Shown: one piece after another, positions 33,994 to 42,329 of the stretch | Numbering within the stretch: position 1 is the first letter of the stretch | Layout: every line of letters starts with the position of its first letter | Source: Haloprofundus halobius | Lineage (GTDB): Archaea > Halobacteriota > Halobacteria > Halobacteriales > Haloferacaceae | DNA: 64,000 bases | Direction: 5' to 3' | NCBI RefSeq assembly: GCF_020097835.1 | Contig: NZ_CP083666.1 | Location: 2,232,001 to 2,296,000 of the forward strand | The notes under the pieces: generated by a model | The model's database searches: none | What the model saw: the letters and a program-made list of their open reading frames with translations, nothing else | Told to the model about the DNA's origin: nothing | Made by a program: the position numbers and the translations under genes

Positions 33994-34862
33994 TTTTCTA
34001 CCTCCTTTTCGAACCGCGGGCCGTAGATTCGTTCGAGCCCCTCCACGCCGGAGTGTCGAACCTGCTTCGGAACCGTCGAGAAACGGGTCGCCCCGGTGGT
34101 CGGTTGTGAAGACGGGATGAACGACCGGGCGGTCGGGTTGCGCGAGTTCTCGGTCGAACTGGCGCGCTGTCGGAACCGTTTCTCGTTGTACTCGCGCATT
34201 CGGTCGAGCTCCTGGTGGGCGACGATGATACCGCGACGGAACTCCTCGATGGCCGCTCTCAGTTCCGACTGGATGACCGCCTGCGACACCTCCGTCCGGG
34301 CCGCCATCGTCTCCTCGTCGGAGCCGAAAAGTGAGTCGCCGAAGCCGTTGTCGTCCCCGTCGCTCCCGAAACCACCGATGCCGCCGTCGCTGTCGTCGCC
34401 TTCGTCGTCGGTCTGGACCATCCCGTCGTCGGTGAACGCGTCGACGGCCTCCTCCAGTTCGGCGTACTCCTCGCGCGTGCGCTGGAGGTCCGTCTCGGTC
34501 AGAAGCGTACTCAGGTTGATCAGTTGGACGAGTTTCGCGACGTTCACCGCCGCTTTCGGGTTGCCGTCGGCCAGCGCTTCCGGAAGCTCTTCGAACGAGA
34601 TCGCCTCCGGAAGGCTCTCCACGTCGACGTTGTCGAGCAGCGTCGAGAGGTCGACCGTCGAGAGGAGTTCGGCCGCCTCGACGGCCACGTCGACCAGCAG
34701 ATCGAGGTCGGTCGCTATCTGCTCGCCCGTGGTCCCTCCGCCACCGTCGCTGTCGCCGTCATCGGTGAGGCGACCGAGAATCTCGACGGCTGTGTCGTAG
34801 AGTTCGTCGACGCTATCCAGTACGTCCATCGGGTCGGCTGTGGTCTCCGAATCGGTACTCAT
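33990..34862 (-). CDS. gvpI: Large gvpI-position gas vesicle cluster protein
   Basis: Occupies the GvpI slot between gvpH and gvpJ, with 4-nt overlaps on both sides. It is 290 residues; haloarchaeal GvpI is usually about half that and basic. Residues ~1-185 are acidic and helical (LDSVDELYDTAVEILGRL, VDLSTLLDNVDVESLPEA, NVAKLVQLINLSTLL). The C-terminal ~100 residues are basic and Ser/Arg-rich (MREYNEKRFRQRASSTENSR), GvpI-like in charge. This reads as a GvpI-like tail fused to an extra domain. Assignment to gvpI rests on order and charge, not a clear motif. Confidence 0.6.
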   Translation of the reverse strand: MSTDSETTADPMDVLDSVDELYDTAVEILGRLTDDGDSDGGGGTTGEQIATDLDLLVDVAVEAAELLSTVDLSTLLDNVDVESLPEAISFEELPEALADGNPKAAVNVAKLVQLINLSTLLTETDLQRTREEYAELEEAVDAFTDDGMVQTDDEGDDSDGGIGGFGSDGDDNGFGDSLFGSDEETMAARTEVSQAVIQSELRAAIEEFRRGIIVAHQELDRMREYNEKRFRQRASSTENSRNPTARSFIPSSQPTTGATRFSTVPKQVRHSGVEGLERIYGPRFEKEVEK

Positions 34863-35386
34863 GGGGTCTCCTCCGTCTCCGCGAGTTCGAGTCGTGCGTG
34901 GAGGACGTGGTTCCGGAACGTCGTCTCCACGAGCGCCATCGGTCGGTCGAACGTCACCCGTCCGACCAACTGGTCGTCGACGCTGACGACGAGCGTCTCG
35001 CCGTCGGCGCTCAGTTCCGTCCCGACGCGTTCCTCGGAGATGCCGGGAACGTCGGCGAGAACGTAGTACGAGTCGCCCTCGACGCGACTGTCGAGGTGGA
35101 CGTTCGAGGCGTCGAACGAGTCGTCTACCGCCACGCGATGCGTCCGCTCCGAGTCCGCGTTCGGCCGGTCGGATAGGCCCGTTCTGACCGAGAAGTCGAA
35201 GTCGATATCGGTCGAACCGAACCGCGCGCCGTCGGTTCCGATGCGCCGGTTCTCGCCGCGGTCGTCCATCTCCGCGAGCGCTTCCAGAAACGACTGCACG
35301 CGTCCGATGAGTCCGCGGGGCGGCCAGTCGACCGGTTCGTCGTCCGGCTCGTCGTCGCGGCGGTCGGTCGGTCGGTCGTCGGTCAC
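34859..35386 (-). CDS. gvpH: Gas vesicle protein GvpH (small heat-shock fold)
   Basis: 175 residues. C-terminal alpha-crystallin/Hsp20-like domain: YYVLADVPGISEERVGTELS and ETLVVSVDDQ, preceded by an acidic N-terminus with LIGRVQSFLEALAEMDDRGE. Probably chaperones GvpA-family subunits. Overlaps gvpG and gvpI by 4 nt. Confidence 0.9.
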   Translation of the reverse strand: MTDDRPTDRRDDEPDDEPVDWPPRGLIGRVQSFLEALAEMDDRGENRRIGTDGARFGSTDIDFDFSVRTGLSDRPNADSERTHRVAVDDSFDASNVHLDSRVEGDSYYVLADVPGISEERVGTELSADGETLVVSVDDQLVGRVTFDRPMALVETTFRNHVLHARLELAETEETP

Positions 35387-35640
35387 GGCTGTGCCACCTC
35401 CACGTTCCCGCTGAGTAGTTTCTGTTGCATCTCTTCGGCCAGTTCGAGTTCGTCCCGGAGCCTCTCGCTCCGCGTTTCGTACGTCTCTCTGTCCAGTTCG
35501 CCGAGTTCGTACAGCAGTCGCGTCTCCTTCAGTTCGTCCTGAATCGCGCCGACGTCGTACACCTCGTTGACCGCCATCGTGTGGAGGGTGTCGGCGATGG
35601 TCAGAAACGGTTTCATCAGCAGTCTGTCGAGGATGAACAT
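35383..35640 (-). CDS. gvpG: Gas vesicle protein GvpG
   Basis: 85 residues from ATG 35640. Opening MFILDRLLMKPFLTIADTLH and the helix LLYELGELDRETYETRSERL are diagnostic for GvpG. The ATG shares one base with the gvpF stop. Part of the leftward operon. Confidence 0.93.
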   Translation of the reverse strand: MFILDRLLMKPFLTIADTLHTMAVNEVYDVGAIQDELKETRLLYELGELDRETYETRSERLRDELELAEEMQQKLLSGNVEVAQP

Positions 35641-36257
35641 TACTGTGCCCCGATCTCGATGTCGACGAAGTTGTAGGGTGCCCACGGCCCCGTGTACTGT
35701 ACTTTCAGTTCCCCGTCGTATTTCTCCGTCACGTCGCCGACCGCCTCGCCGAACGCCTCGCGGTCCTCGTGGGGGACGAGGTAGGAGTCGTTGACGACGA
35801 GGCGGTCGCTGAACAGGTCGTTCTCGGCGCGTTCGTCGCTCACCTCGGTGAGGCGCTCGGTCACGTCGGCGCGCACCGCCTCCCGGTCCACGTCGACTCC
35901 CTCCTCGATGACGAGTTTGACGCCGAGTTCGACCTTCCCGTCGACGTTCATGAGCGCCCGGCGGAAGGCGCGTTGGCCGCCGCGGAGCACGCCTTTCAGC
36001 GCGCGGCCGTTCTTGAACGTCATCCCGAACCGCATCGGGACGATGGTTCGGTCTTCGATGAGCGTCTGGAGGACGTCGTCGTGGAGGCGGGCGTTCTCGT
36101 CGGTCTGCTCGGGTTCCATCGTGTCGATGTCGCTGACGACGGCCGAATATCGGCGGTAGTCGACGGTGTACACCGACGTCGCGCCGTCGACGCCCGTCAG
36201 GTCCAACTCGAACGACCCGTCGTCCGTCACTCCGTACGTGTAGAGATACTCAGTCAT
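35640..36257 (-). CDS. gvpF: Gas vesicle protein GvpF
   Basis: Accessory protein that binds GvpA during assembly. 205 residues from ATG 36257: YLYTYGVTDDGSF, VPMRFGMTFKNGRALKGVL and KVQYTGPWAPYNFVDIEIG, typical of GvpF/L. First gene of the leftward operon, divergent from gvpA across a 191-bp regulatory region. Confidence 0.94.
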   Translation of the reverse strand: MTEYLYTYGVTDDGSFELDLTGVDGATSVYTVDYRRYSAVVSDIDTMEPEQTDENARLHDDVLQTLIEDRTIVPMRFGMTFKNGRALKGVLRGGQRAFRRALMNVDGKVELGVKLVIEEGVDVDREAVRADVTERLTEVSDERAENDLFSDRLVVNDSYLVPHEDREAFGEAVGDVTEKYDGELKVQYTGPWAPYNFVDIEIGAQ

Positions 36258-36448
36258 GGGAAATCGACTACCGGTGCCGTCAATATCGTCGTCAACGTAG
36301 TGTACCCTTGTGCCAGCGTGTGCAGGGTGTTTATACGCCCTCGTGCCGCGCTGACATCGGCGGAGCGACGGTCCGTTCGTGTGGATATGTACTCCCTGCA
36401 TTTGCAGGCCAAGTGGCTAACCTGATCGTTGCCGACCATACGGTTACG
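36258..36448. promoter_or_regulatory. Divergent gvpF/gvpA control region
   Basis: 191 bp serving both directions. CCTGCA-TT-TGCAGG at 36395-36408 is a perfect inverted repeat whose centre is 47 nt before the gvpA ATG, just above the expected BRE/TATA. A second AT-rich element, GTTTATAC, lies near 36329-36336. The classic GvpE activator box was not recognised. Confidence 0.5.
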
Positions 36449-36721
36449 ATGCAAAATACTCCAGACAGCACGAGTCTCGCGGAAGTGCTCGACCGCATTC
36501 TCGACAAGGGAATCGTCATCGACATCTGGGCGCGGGTGTCGGTCGTCGGTATCGAGATCCTCACCGTCGAGGCTCGTATCGTCGCCGCGTCTGTCGACAC
36601 GTTCCTGCACTACGCGCACGAGATATCGAAGATAGAACAAGCGACGGCCGGGGAGGGTGACTACGACATCAACGAGATCGAAGTCGATACGCCCACGCAT
36701 CCGAACGAGCCAACGACGTAA
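36449..36721 (+). CDS. gvpA: Gas vesicle structural protein GvpA
   Basis: Main shell subunit that forms the gas-permeable ribs. 90 residues from ATG 36449: SLAEVLDRILDKGIVIDIWA, RVSVVGIEILTVEARIVAAS and VDTFLHYAHEISKIEQA are the conserved core. The C-terminal tail DYDINEIEVDTPTHPNEPTT is more variable. Only one gvpA copy in the window. Divergent from gvpF; followed by gvpO after 75 bp with no gvpC or gvpN between. Confidence 0.97.
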   Translation: MQNTPDSTSLAEVLDRILDKGIVIDIWARVSVVGIEILTVEARIVAASVDTFLHYAHEISKIEQATAGEGDYDINEIEVDTPTHPNEPTT

Positions 36722-36796
36722 GTCGGCGCACTCGCGCCGACCGGCGGTCCGGGCAGGACCCACGGCGACGAATGAGGAATCCGACCGGAGCCATCG

Positions 36797-37333
36797 ATGC
36801 CAGAGTTAGACCCAACCGACCACACAGTCGACGAACTCGAGGACGAACTGCAGGAGATAGACGACCAGGCGGTGCTTCGCGACGCCTACGAGGCCGAACA
36901 GTCCGGAGACGACCGCTCGAGCGCCAAAGAAGCGATTCGTCGGCGGTTGGACGAAGTCGCCGAGGGAGAGCCACAACCGGAGACCGACGGCTCCGGCAAC
37001 GAGAGCGACGAAAGCAACGAGAGCGACGAAAGCGACGATGAGGACGGCCCGTCGAACGGGGGCGAAACCGCCGACATCATGTCCGTCAAAGAGTCGGTAC
37101 GCGACGTCGCCACCGAACTCATCGGCCACGAACTCGACGGCGTCACCGAACTCCGCCGAGTCGACGACGGCTGGGAGGGCGTCGTCGAGGTCATCGAACG
37201 ACCGTCGGTGCCCGACACCCAGGACATCCTGGGTTCGTACGAAATCCAACTCGACGACGGCGGGACCGTGACGGGCTACCGCCGCGTAGACCGTTATCGC
37301 CGCGCCGACACCGACCGCGAGGAACACGCGTAG
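36797..37333 (+). CDS. gvpO: Gas vesicle protein GvpO
   Basis: 178 residues. C-terminal ~85 residues are the GvpO domain: VKESVRDVATELIGHELDGV, WEGVVEVIERPSVPDTQDIL and GYRRVDRYRR. The N-terminal ~85 residues are acidic and Ser/Glu-rich (SGNESDESNESDESDDEDG), longer than in minimal GvpO. Needed for gas-vesicle formation in haloarchaea. Four bases before the next small gene. Confidence 0.93.
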   Translation: MPELDPTDHTVDELEDELQEIDDQAVLRDAYEAEQSGDDRSSAKEAIRRRLDEVAEGEPQPETDGSGNESDESNESDESDDEDGPSNGGETADIMSVKESVRDVATELIGHELDGVTELRRVDDGWEGVVEVIERPSVPDTQDILGSYEIQLDDGGTVTGYRRVDRYRRADTDREEHA

Positions 37334-37337
37334 TCCG

Positions 37338-37607
37338 ATGGCGGACTCGGGGACGCTCGCGCTGTTTCTCTGCTGTGGCCTCCTCTGTCTCGACGCCGCC
37401 CACGACGCGCACAGCCACTATCGACTCGGATTTCTCGCGGGAGCGGCGGCGATGTGGCTCGGTGCGCTCTCGGCGGCGGGCGTCGAATCGGTGCTGACGC
37501 CAGTTCTCGCCCAACTGCTCGTCGTGGGCGTCGTCGTCGGGACGCTCGTCGCGTCGGCGACCGGCGTCGCCTACGCCGTCCGGGGACGGCGAACCCGAAC
37601 CGCTTGA
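37338..37607 (+). CDS. Small membrane protein downstream of gvpO
   Basis: 89 residues with three hydrophobic spans (LALFLCCGLLCLDAA, LGFLAGAAAMWLGAL, VLAQLLVVGVVVGTLVASA) and a basic end RGRRTRTA. Its ATG is 4 nt after the gvpO stop, so it is probably in the gvpA-gvpO transcript. Not a known Gvp protein. Convergent with the CDC48-type ATPase. Confidence 0.65.
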   Translation: MADSGTLALFLCCGLLCLDAAHDAHSHYRLGFLAGAAAMWLGALSAAGVESVLTPVLAQLLVVGVVVGTLVASATGVAYAVRGRRTRTA

Positions 37608-37632
37608 GGGCTGGTTGAGTCGCTTCGTCCGA

Positions 37633-39792
37633 CTACTCGCCGAGCGTCTCTCCGAGCGCGGCGTCGAACTGCCGCGCCGTGACCGTCGGCGGCGTCTCGT
37701 CGTCGAACGCGTACGACCCGTCCGAGAGCGCGCCGCGGAGTGCTTCGAGTGCCGCTTCGCGACAGACGGCTTCCATTTCGGCACCCGAGGCACCGTCGGT
37801 TTTCGTCACGAGCGTTTCGAGAGAGACGTCCGCGGCGAGGGGTTTCTCGGCGGTGTGTATCTCGAAGATCTTTCGGCGGGCCTCGGCGTCGGGGAGGCCG
37901 ACTTCGAGTTGGTAGTCGAGACGACCCGGTCGGAGCAGCGCCTCGTCGATGAGGTTTCGACGATTGGTCGCCGCGACGATGCTGACGTGTTCGAGCGGGT
38001 CGATACCGTCGAGTTCGGTCAGTAGCTGCGAGACGACGCGGTCGGTGACGCCCGAACTCCCCGCCGAGGCACCGCGCTGGCCCGCGATGGCGTCTATCTC
38101 GTCGAAGAAAAGGACACAAGGAGCGTGCGTCCGCGCCTTCTCGAACAGATCGCGGACGTTGCGCTCGGACTCGCCGACCCACCGGTTCATCAGTTCGGGC
38201 CCTTTCACCGAGATGAAGTTACAGTGTGTTTCGCTGGCGACGGCGCGCGCAAGCAGCGTCTTGCCGGTCCCCGGCGGGCCGTACAGGAGCACGCCGGCGG
38301 CGGGTTCGATGTCCAACTGCCGGTAGGTCGACCCGTGGTTCAACGGCCACTGGATGGACTCGCGGAGGCGCTGTTTCACCTCCCGTAATCCGCCGACGTC
38401 GTCCCACCCGACCGCCGGTACCTCGACGGCTATCTCACGCATCGCCGACGGTTCGACTTGTGTGAGCGCGTGGTCGAAGTCGTCGACGGAGACGACGAGC
38501 TCCGCCGTCGCCGGTACCGTCTCCACCGTCGTCGCCTCCCTGGAGAGTTCGAACTGGCGGTCGATTCGCTGGGCGGCGTGCATCCCCGCTTCGACGACGA
38601 GCGTCCGGAGGTCCGCGCCGACGAAGCCGTGGGTTCGGGCGGCGTAGTCGCCGAGGCCCACGTCGTCGGCCAACGGAATCTCGCGGGTGTGGATGTCGAG
38701 AATCGCCCGCCGGCCGGAGCGGTCGGGGACGCCGATTTCGAGTTCGCGGTCGAAGCGCCCGCCGCGCCGGAGCGCCGAATCGAGGTCGTCGAGGCGGTTC
38801 GTCGCCGCGAGCACGACCACGTCGTCGCGGCCGCGGAGGTCGTCGAGATGCGTCAGCAGTTGCGGGAGCAACTGACTGTCGGCGGGCGTCGTCCCCCGGT
38901 CGTCGCGCCCCTGGGCGATAGCGTCTATCTCGTCGACGAAGAGGACCGACGGGGCCTCGGTTCGTGCCTCCTCGAACGCCTCGCGGAGGGCGTCGGCGGC
39001 GACACCACGCATCGGCCCGGCGAGTTCCGACCCGTTGAGGTGGACGAGCGTCGTCTCCATCTCGGTGACGAGCGCCGTCGCCATGAGCGTCTTGCCGGTA
39101 CCCGGCGGGCCGTGCAACAGCAGTCCCGAGGGCGCTTCGACGCCGAGGCGGTCGAACAGGTCGCGGTGTTCGATGGGGAGGCCGACGAGTTCGCGGACCT
39201 GTTCGATTTCGGCGTCCAGTCCCCCCACCTCGTCGAGCGTCTTCGACGCTGCGTCGGGGGTGTGACGAACGTCCCACAGTTCGAGGTCCTGTGCCACCTC
39301 CACATTCGTCTCCTCGGTGACGACGACCGGGCCGGCGGGGTAGAGTTCGGTCGGTCGAATCGGGAGATGCTGTTCGGCGTCGCCGTCGTCGACGGCGAGC
39401 GCGAGTGCGACCGGGGTTCCTTCGACGAGCGGCCGGCCGACGAGACGTGGTTTGACCACCGCGGCCTGGTCGCCGGCGAGATTGACGACCGACGGCAGAC
39501 GGACGGTCACGCTGTCGGCACGGGCGGTGGACACGTCTTCGACCGTGAGTCGGTCGCCGAACTCGATGCCCAGCAGGTCGCGGAGGTAGTGGTCGATGCC
39601 GACGACGGGGAGTCGGTCGTCGTCCTCGTAGGTGCTTCGCGTGACCCGCGCGTACGCCTTCGACCCGGAGGCGGTCGACAGGCGGACGACGTCGCCGTCG
39701 TCGAACGAACTCCGACGGAGGGCTTCGTATGAGATGGCCGCGTAGCCGCGGGCGGCGAGGGTAAAATCGAGCGTCTTCGCAACGAATTGCAC
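37633..39792 (-). CDS. CDC48/VCP-type AAA+ ATPase
   Basis: 719 residues with an N-terminal double-psi/CDC48-like region (~1-180) and two AAA+ modules. Module 1: LLHGPPGTGKTLMATAL, Walker B VLFVDEIDAIA, sensor ATNRLDDLD. Module 2: LLYGPPGTGKTLLARAVASE, VLFFDEIDAIAGQR, ATNRRNLID and GRLDYQLEVG. Pore loops and arginine fingers appear present, so it should be an active unfoldase acting with the proteasome or in remodelling. Neighbours gvpO convergently. Confidence 0.93.
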   Translation of the reverse strand: MQFVAKTLDFTLAARGYAAISYEALRRSSFDDGDVVRLSTASGSKAYARVTRSTYEDDDRLPVVGIDHYLRDLLGIEFGDRLTVEDVSTARADSVTVRLPSVVNLAGDQAAVVKPRLVGRPLVEGTPVALALAVDDGDAEQHLPIRPTELYPAGPVVVTEETNVEVAQDLELWDVRHTPDAASKTLDEVGGLDAEIEQVRELVGLPIEHRDLFDRLGVEAPSGLLLHGPPGTGKTLMATALVTEMETTLVHLNGSELAGPMRGVAADALREAFEEARTEAPSVLFVDEIDAIAQGRDDRGTTPADSQLLPQLLTHLDDLRGRDDVVVLAATNRLDDLDSALRRGGRFDRELEIGVPDRSGRRAILDIHTREIPLADDVGLGDYAARTHGFVGADLRTLVVEAGMHAAQRIDRQFELSREATTVETVPATAELVVSVDDFDHALTQVEPSAMREIAVEVPAVGWDDVGGLREVKQRLRESIQWPLNHGSTYRQLDIEPAAGVLLYGPPGTGKTLLARAVASETHCNFISVKGPELMNRWVGESERNVRDLFEKARTHAPCVLFFDEIDAIAGQRGASAGSSGVTDRVVSQLLTELDGIDPLEHVSIVAATNRRNLIDEALLRPGRLDYQLEVGLPDAEARRKIFEIHTAEKPLAADVSLETLVTKTDGASGAEMEAVCREAALEALRGALSDGSYAFDDETPPTVTARQFDAALGETLGE

Positions 39793-39936
39793 AGTCCGAC
39801 GAGGCGGAGTGTCGAAATAAGTGTGCTCCCGAACGTGGAGCGACCGATCCGGATTTTGGTATCGCGTTTATTAGTTTACCAGCACGATATCCCGCGACAC
39901 GTGGCCCTTTTAGGCGACGACACCCCACCGAAGGGT

Positions 39937-40851
39937 ATGGTGAAGAACATCGCGGGCGTGATGGTCGACCTTCAGCCCGAGGATGTCTATCTCCTCTCGG
40001 GCGTCGAGCAGGGGATGCGCTTCGGGAAGTGGGTCAACCGCGAGAAGCTCCCCGACTACTCGGGACTCACCGCCGAAGAGGTCGACTACCGTCTCGACCG
40101 GTGTATGCGGCGGGACCTCGTCGAGAAGCGGACCATCCAGTACGAGGGGTACCGCCTCACCTTCGAGGGGTACGACGCGCTGGCGCTGCGGGCGTTCGCC
40201 GAACGCGACACCGTCGAGGGAATCGGCGCACCCCTCGGCGTCGGCAAGGAGAGCGACGTGTACGAGGTGCAGTCGTACAAACCGCTGGCGCTGAAGTACC
40301 ACCGTGAGGGGTACACGAACTTCCGCGAGGTGAACCGCGAGCGCGACTACACCGCCGACAAGCAGCACGTCTCGTGGCTCTACACCGCCCGAAAGGCGGC
40401 CGAACGCGAACACGAGGTACTCCACGACCTCTACCCGAGCGTCTCGGTGCCGCGACCGGTCGACCAGAACCGCCACGCCGTCGTGATGGAGAAACTCCCC
40501 GGAGTGGAACTCGCGCGCGCGAAGCTCCCCGACGAGCAGGCCGTCGGCGTGCTCGACCTCGTCCTCCGGGAACTCGTCGTCGCCTACGGTCTCGGCTACG
40601 TCCACGCCGACATGAGCGAGTACAACGTCTCGGTCAGCGAAGAGGGCATCACCATCTTCGACTGGCCGCAGGCTGTCGACACCGACCACGACAACGCCGC
40701 CGAGTTCCTCGAACGCGACGTGTCGAACCTGGTCGATCACTTCAAGCGGAAATATCCCCGGTCGATGCCTGAGTCGGTCGACATCGGCGCTGTTGCTGAG
40801 GATATCGCCGGTGGGTCGTTCGAGACGGTGCGGGAGTACAGCGAGCGATGA
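39937..40851 (+). CDS. rio2: RIO2-type serine protein kinase
   Basis: Ribosome-maturation kinase of the small subunit. 304 residues from ATG 39937. N-terminal winged helix (~1-90: NREKLPDYSGLTAEEVDYRL) then the RIO kinase domain: flexible P-loop APLGVGKESDVYEV, Lys in LALKYHREGYTNFREV, catalytic loop VHADMSEYNV, metal Asp in TIFDWPQAVD. The in-frame extension from 39787 lacks family similarity. A TTTATTAG-like box lies near 39868. Confidence 0.94.
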   Translation: MVKNIAGVMVDLQPEDVYLLSGVEQGMRFGKWVNREKLPDYSGLTAEEVDYRLDRCMRRDLVEKRTIQYEGYRLTFEGYDALALRAFAERDTVEGIGAPLGVGKESDVYEVQSYKPLALKYHREGYTNFREVNRERDYTADKQHVSWLYTARKAAEREHEVLHDLYPSVSVPRPVDQNRHAVVMEKLPGVELARAKLPDEQAVGVLDLVLRELVVAYGLGYVHADMSEYNVSVSEEGITIFDWPQAVDTDHDNAAEFLERDVSNLVDHFKRKYPRSMPESVDIGAVAEDIAGGSFETVREYSER

Positions 40852-40961
40852 ACCACATTCCGCAATACGAAATCGGTGATTCTCCGAAATCACGGAACTT
40901 CGGCGGGTAGTACCCGACGTCGGCGACAAGAACGATACGCCTGACGCACGTACGGAGTAGT

Positions 40962-41627
40962 GTGCCCTCCGGACTCACCCAGACGGCGCTCGACCTCGTC
41001 GCCCAGTACGGGTATCTCGCCATCTTCGTCTTCACGTTTCTCGAATCCTCGATGCTGTTTCCGCTGTTGCCGAGCGAGGTCGTCCTCCCCGTGGCCGCCG
41101 GCCTGTTAGTCTCCGACCCACTCTCGTTCGCGCTGTTCGTCGTCTCGACAACCGCGGGCGTGACCGTCGGCAGCGTCGTCGCGTACCGCATTTTCGGCGA
41201 GAAAGGCCGCGACACGCTGGAGGCCCGCGGCGGCGCAATCAACGTCTCCGAGCGACGATTGGCGTTCGCACAGCGATGGTTCGAGAAGTGGGGCGAGAGT
41301 TCGGTGCTGTGGGGACGACTACTCCCGGTTCTCCGGTCCGTTATCTCGCTACCGGCGGGGTTCGCCCGGATGGACTGGTGGCGGTTCGTCGTCTACACCA
41401 CCGTCGGCGGCTTGCTGTTCAACGCCGCGGTCGCCGCCGTCGTCTACTACGGTCGACAACAGTCAGTATACCACGTCGCGAGAGAGCTACTCCGCACGCA
41501 GTTCGACAAGTTCCTCGAAATCGCGGGCGCGAATCCGGGAGCGACGGTCTTCGTCGCGGTGGTCGCCACAGTTGCGGTCATCGGTGGGTGGCGCACCGTC
41601 AGCAAACGGACGGACAGAGCCCGGTGA
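40962..41627 (+). CDS. DedA-family membrane protein
   Basis: 221 residues, four to six spans. Motifs of the DedA/VTT family: FTFLESSMLFPLLPSEVVLP near residues 25-45 and GRLLPVLRSVISLPAGFARM near 115-135 (conserved Arg and Gly-x-x-x-Met). Family members are lipid flippase/half-transporter proteins. GTG start. Confidence 0.87.
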   Translation: MPSGLTQTALDLVAQYGYLAIFVFTFLESSMLFPLLPSEVVLPVAAGLLVSDPLSFALFVVSTTAGVTVGSVVAYRIFGEKGRDTLEARGGAINVSERRLAFAQRWFEKWGESSVLWGRLLPVLRSVISLPAGFARMDWWRFVVYTTVGGLLFNAAVAAVVYYGRQQSVYHVARELLRTQFDKFLEIAGANPGATVFVAVVATVAVIGGWRTVSKRTDRAR

Positions 41628-41690
41628 GTGCGCCAGCACGGCGACGCCAACCGTGGTCGACCGGAGCGGTTGACCGCCTGGTCAACGATT

Positions 41691-42307
41691 ATGGGGGCAG
41701 CGTCCGTACGACGGGTTATAACGGACGTAGCGGTCATCGGCGGCGGTCCGGTCGGACTGAGCGCGGCGCTGTTCACTGCGAAGAACGGACTCGACACCGT
41801 CGTATTCGACACCGACGAGACGTGGCTGCACAAGGCACACCTATTCAACTACCTCGGCGTCCGGAGTCTGGGCGGCGACGAGTTTCTCGCCATCGCGCGC
41901 GGGCAGACCGAGGACCACGGCGCGGAGTTGCGAGAGCAAGAGGTGACCGACGTCGAGTCGACCGACGGCAGTTTCACCGTCTCCACCGACGAGGGCGACC
42001 ACGACGCGCGCTACGTCGTGTTCGCGACGGGCGCGAGGAAGGACCTCGCCGAGGCACTCGGCTGTGAGAGAAGCGACGACGACACCGTCGACGTCGACCT
42101 GAGCATGGAGACGAGCGTCGAGAGAGCGTACGCGACGGGCGCGATGATTCGCGACCAGGAGTGGCAGGCGGTCATCTCGGCGGGCGACGGCGGCGCGGCG
42201 GCCTCGACATCCTCTCGAAGGAGAAGGGCGAGCACTACCACGACTTCGACACTCCCGGCGACGTACCGTCGCTACGCGACGAAGAGGGACAGACACGAAC
42301 TAAGTAG
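41691..42307 (+). pseudogene. FAD/NAD(P)-dependent oxidoreductase with a -1 frameshift
   Basis: Thioredoxin-reductase-like protein: DVAVIGGGPVGLSAALFTAK, acidic end of strand 2 VVFDTDETW, YVVFATGARKDLAE, and YATGAMIRDQEWQAVISAGDGGAAA. At about 42195-42202 one base is missing. The next frame continues exactly as expected for this family (LDILSKEKGEHYHDFDTPGD...) and ends at TAG 42305-42307. 617 bases is one short of 206 codons. In the unshifted frame the ORF would run into the LysE gene. Either a real lesion late in the gene or a sequence error; most of the domain is intact. Confidence 0.82.
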
Positions 42308-42329
42308 GGCCGCGGCGCACTTCCCGACG

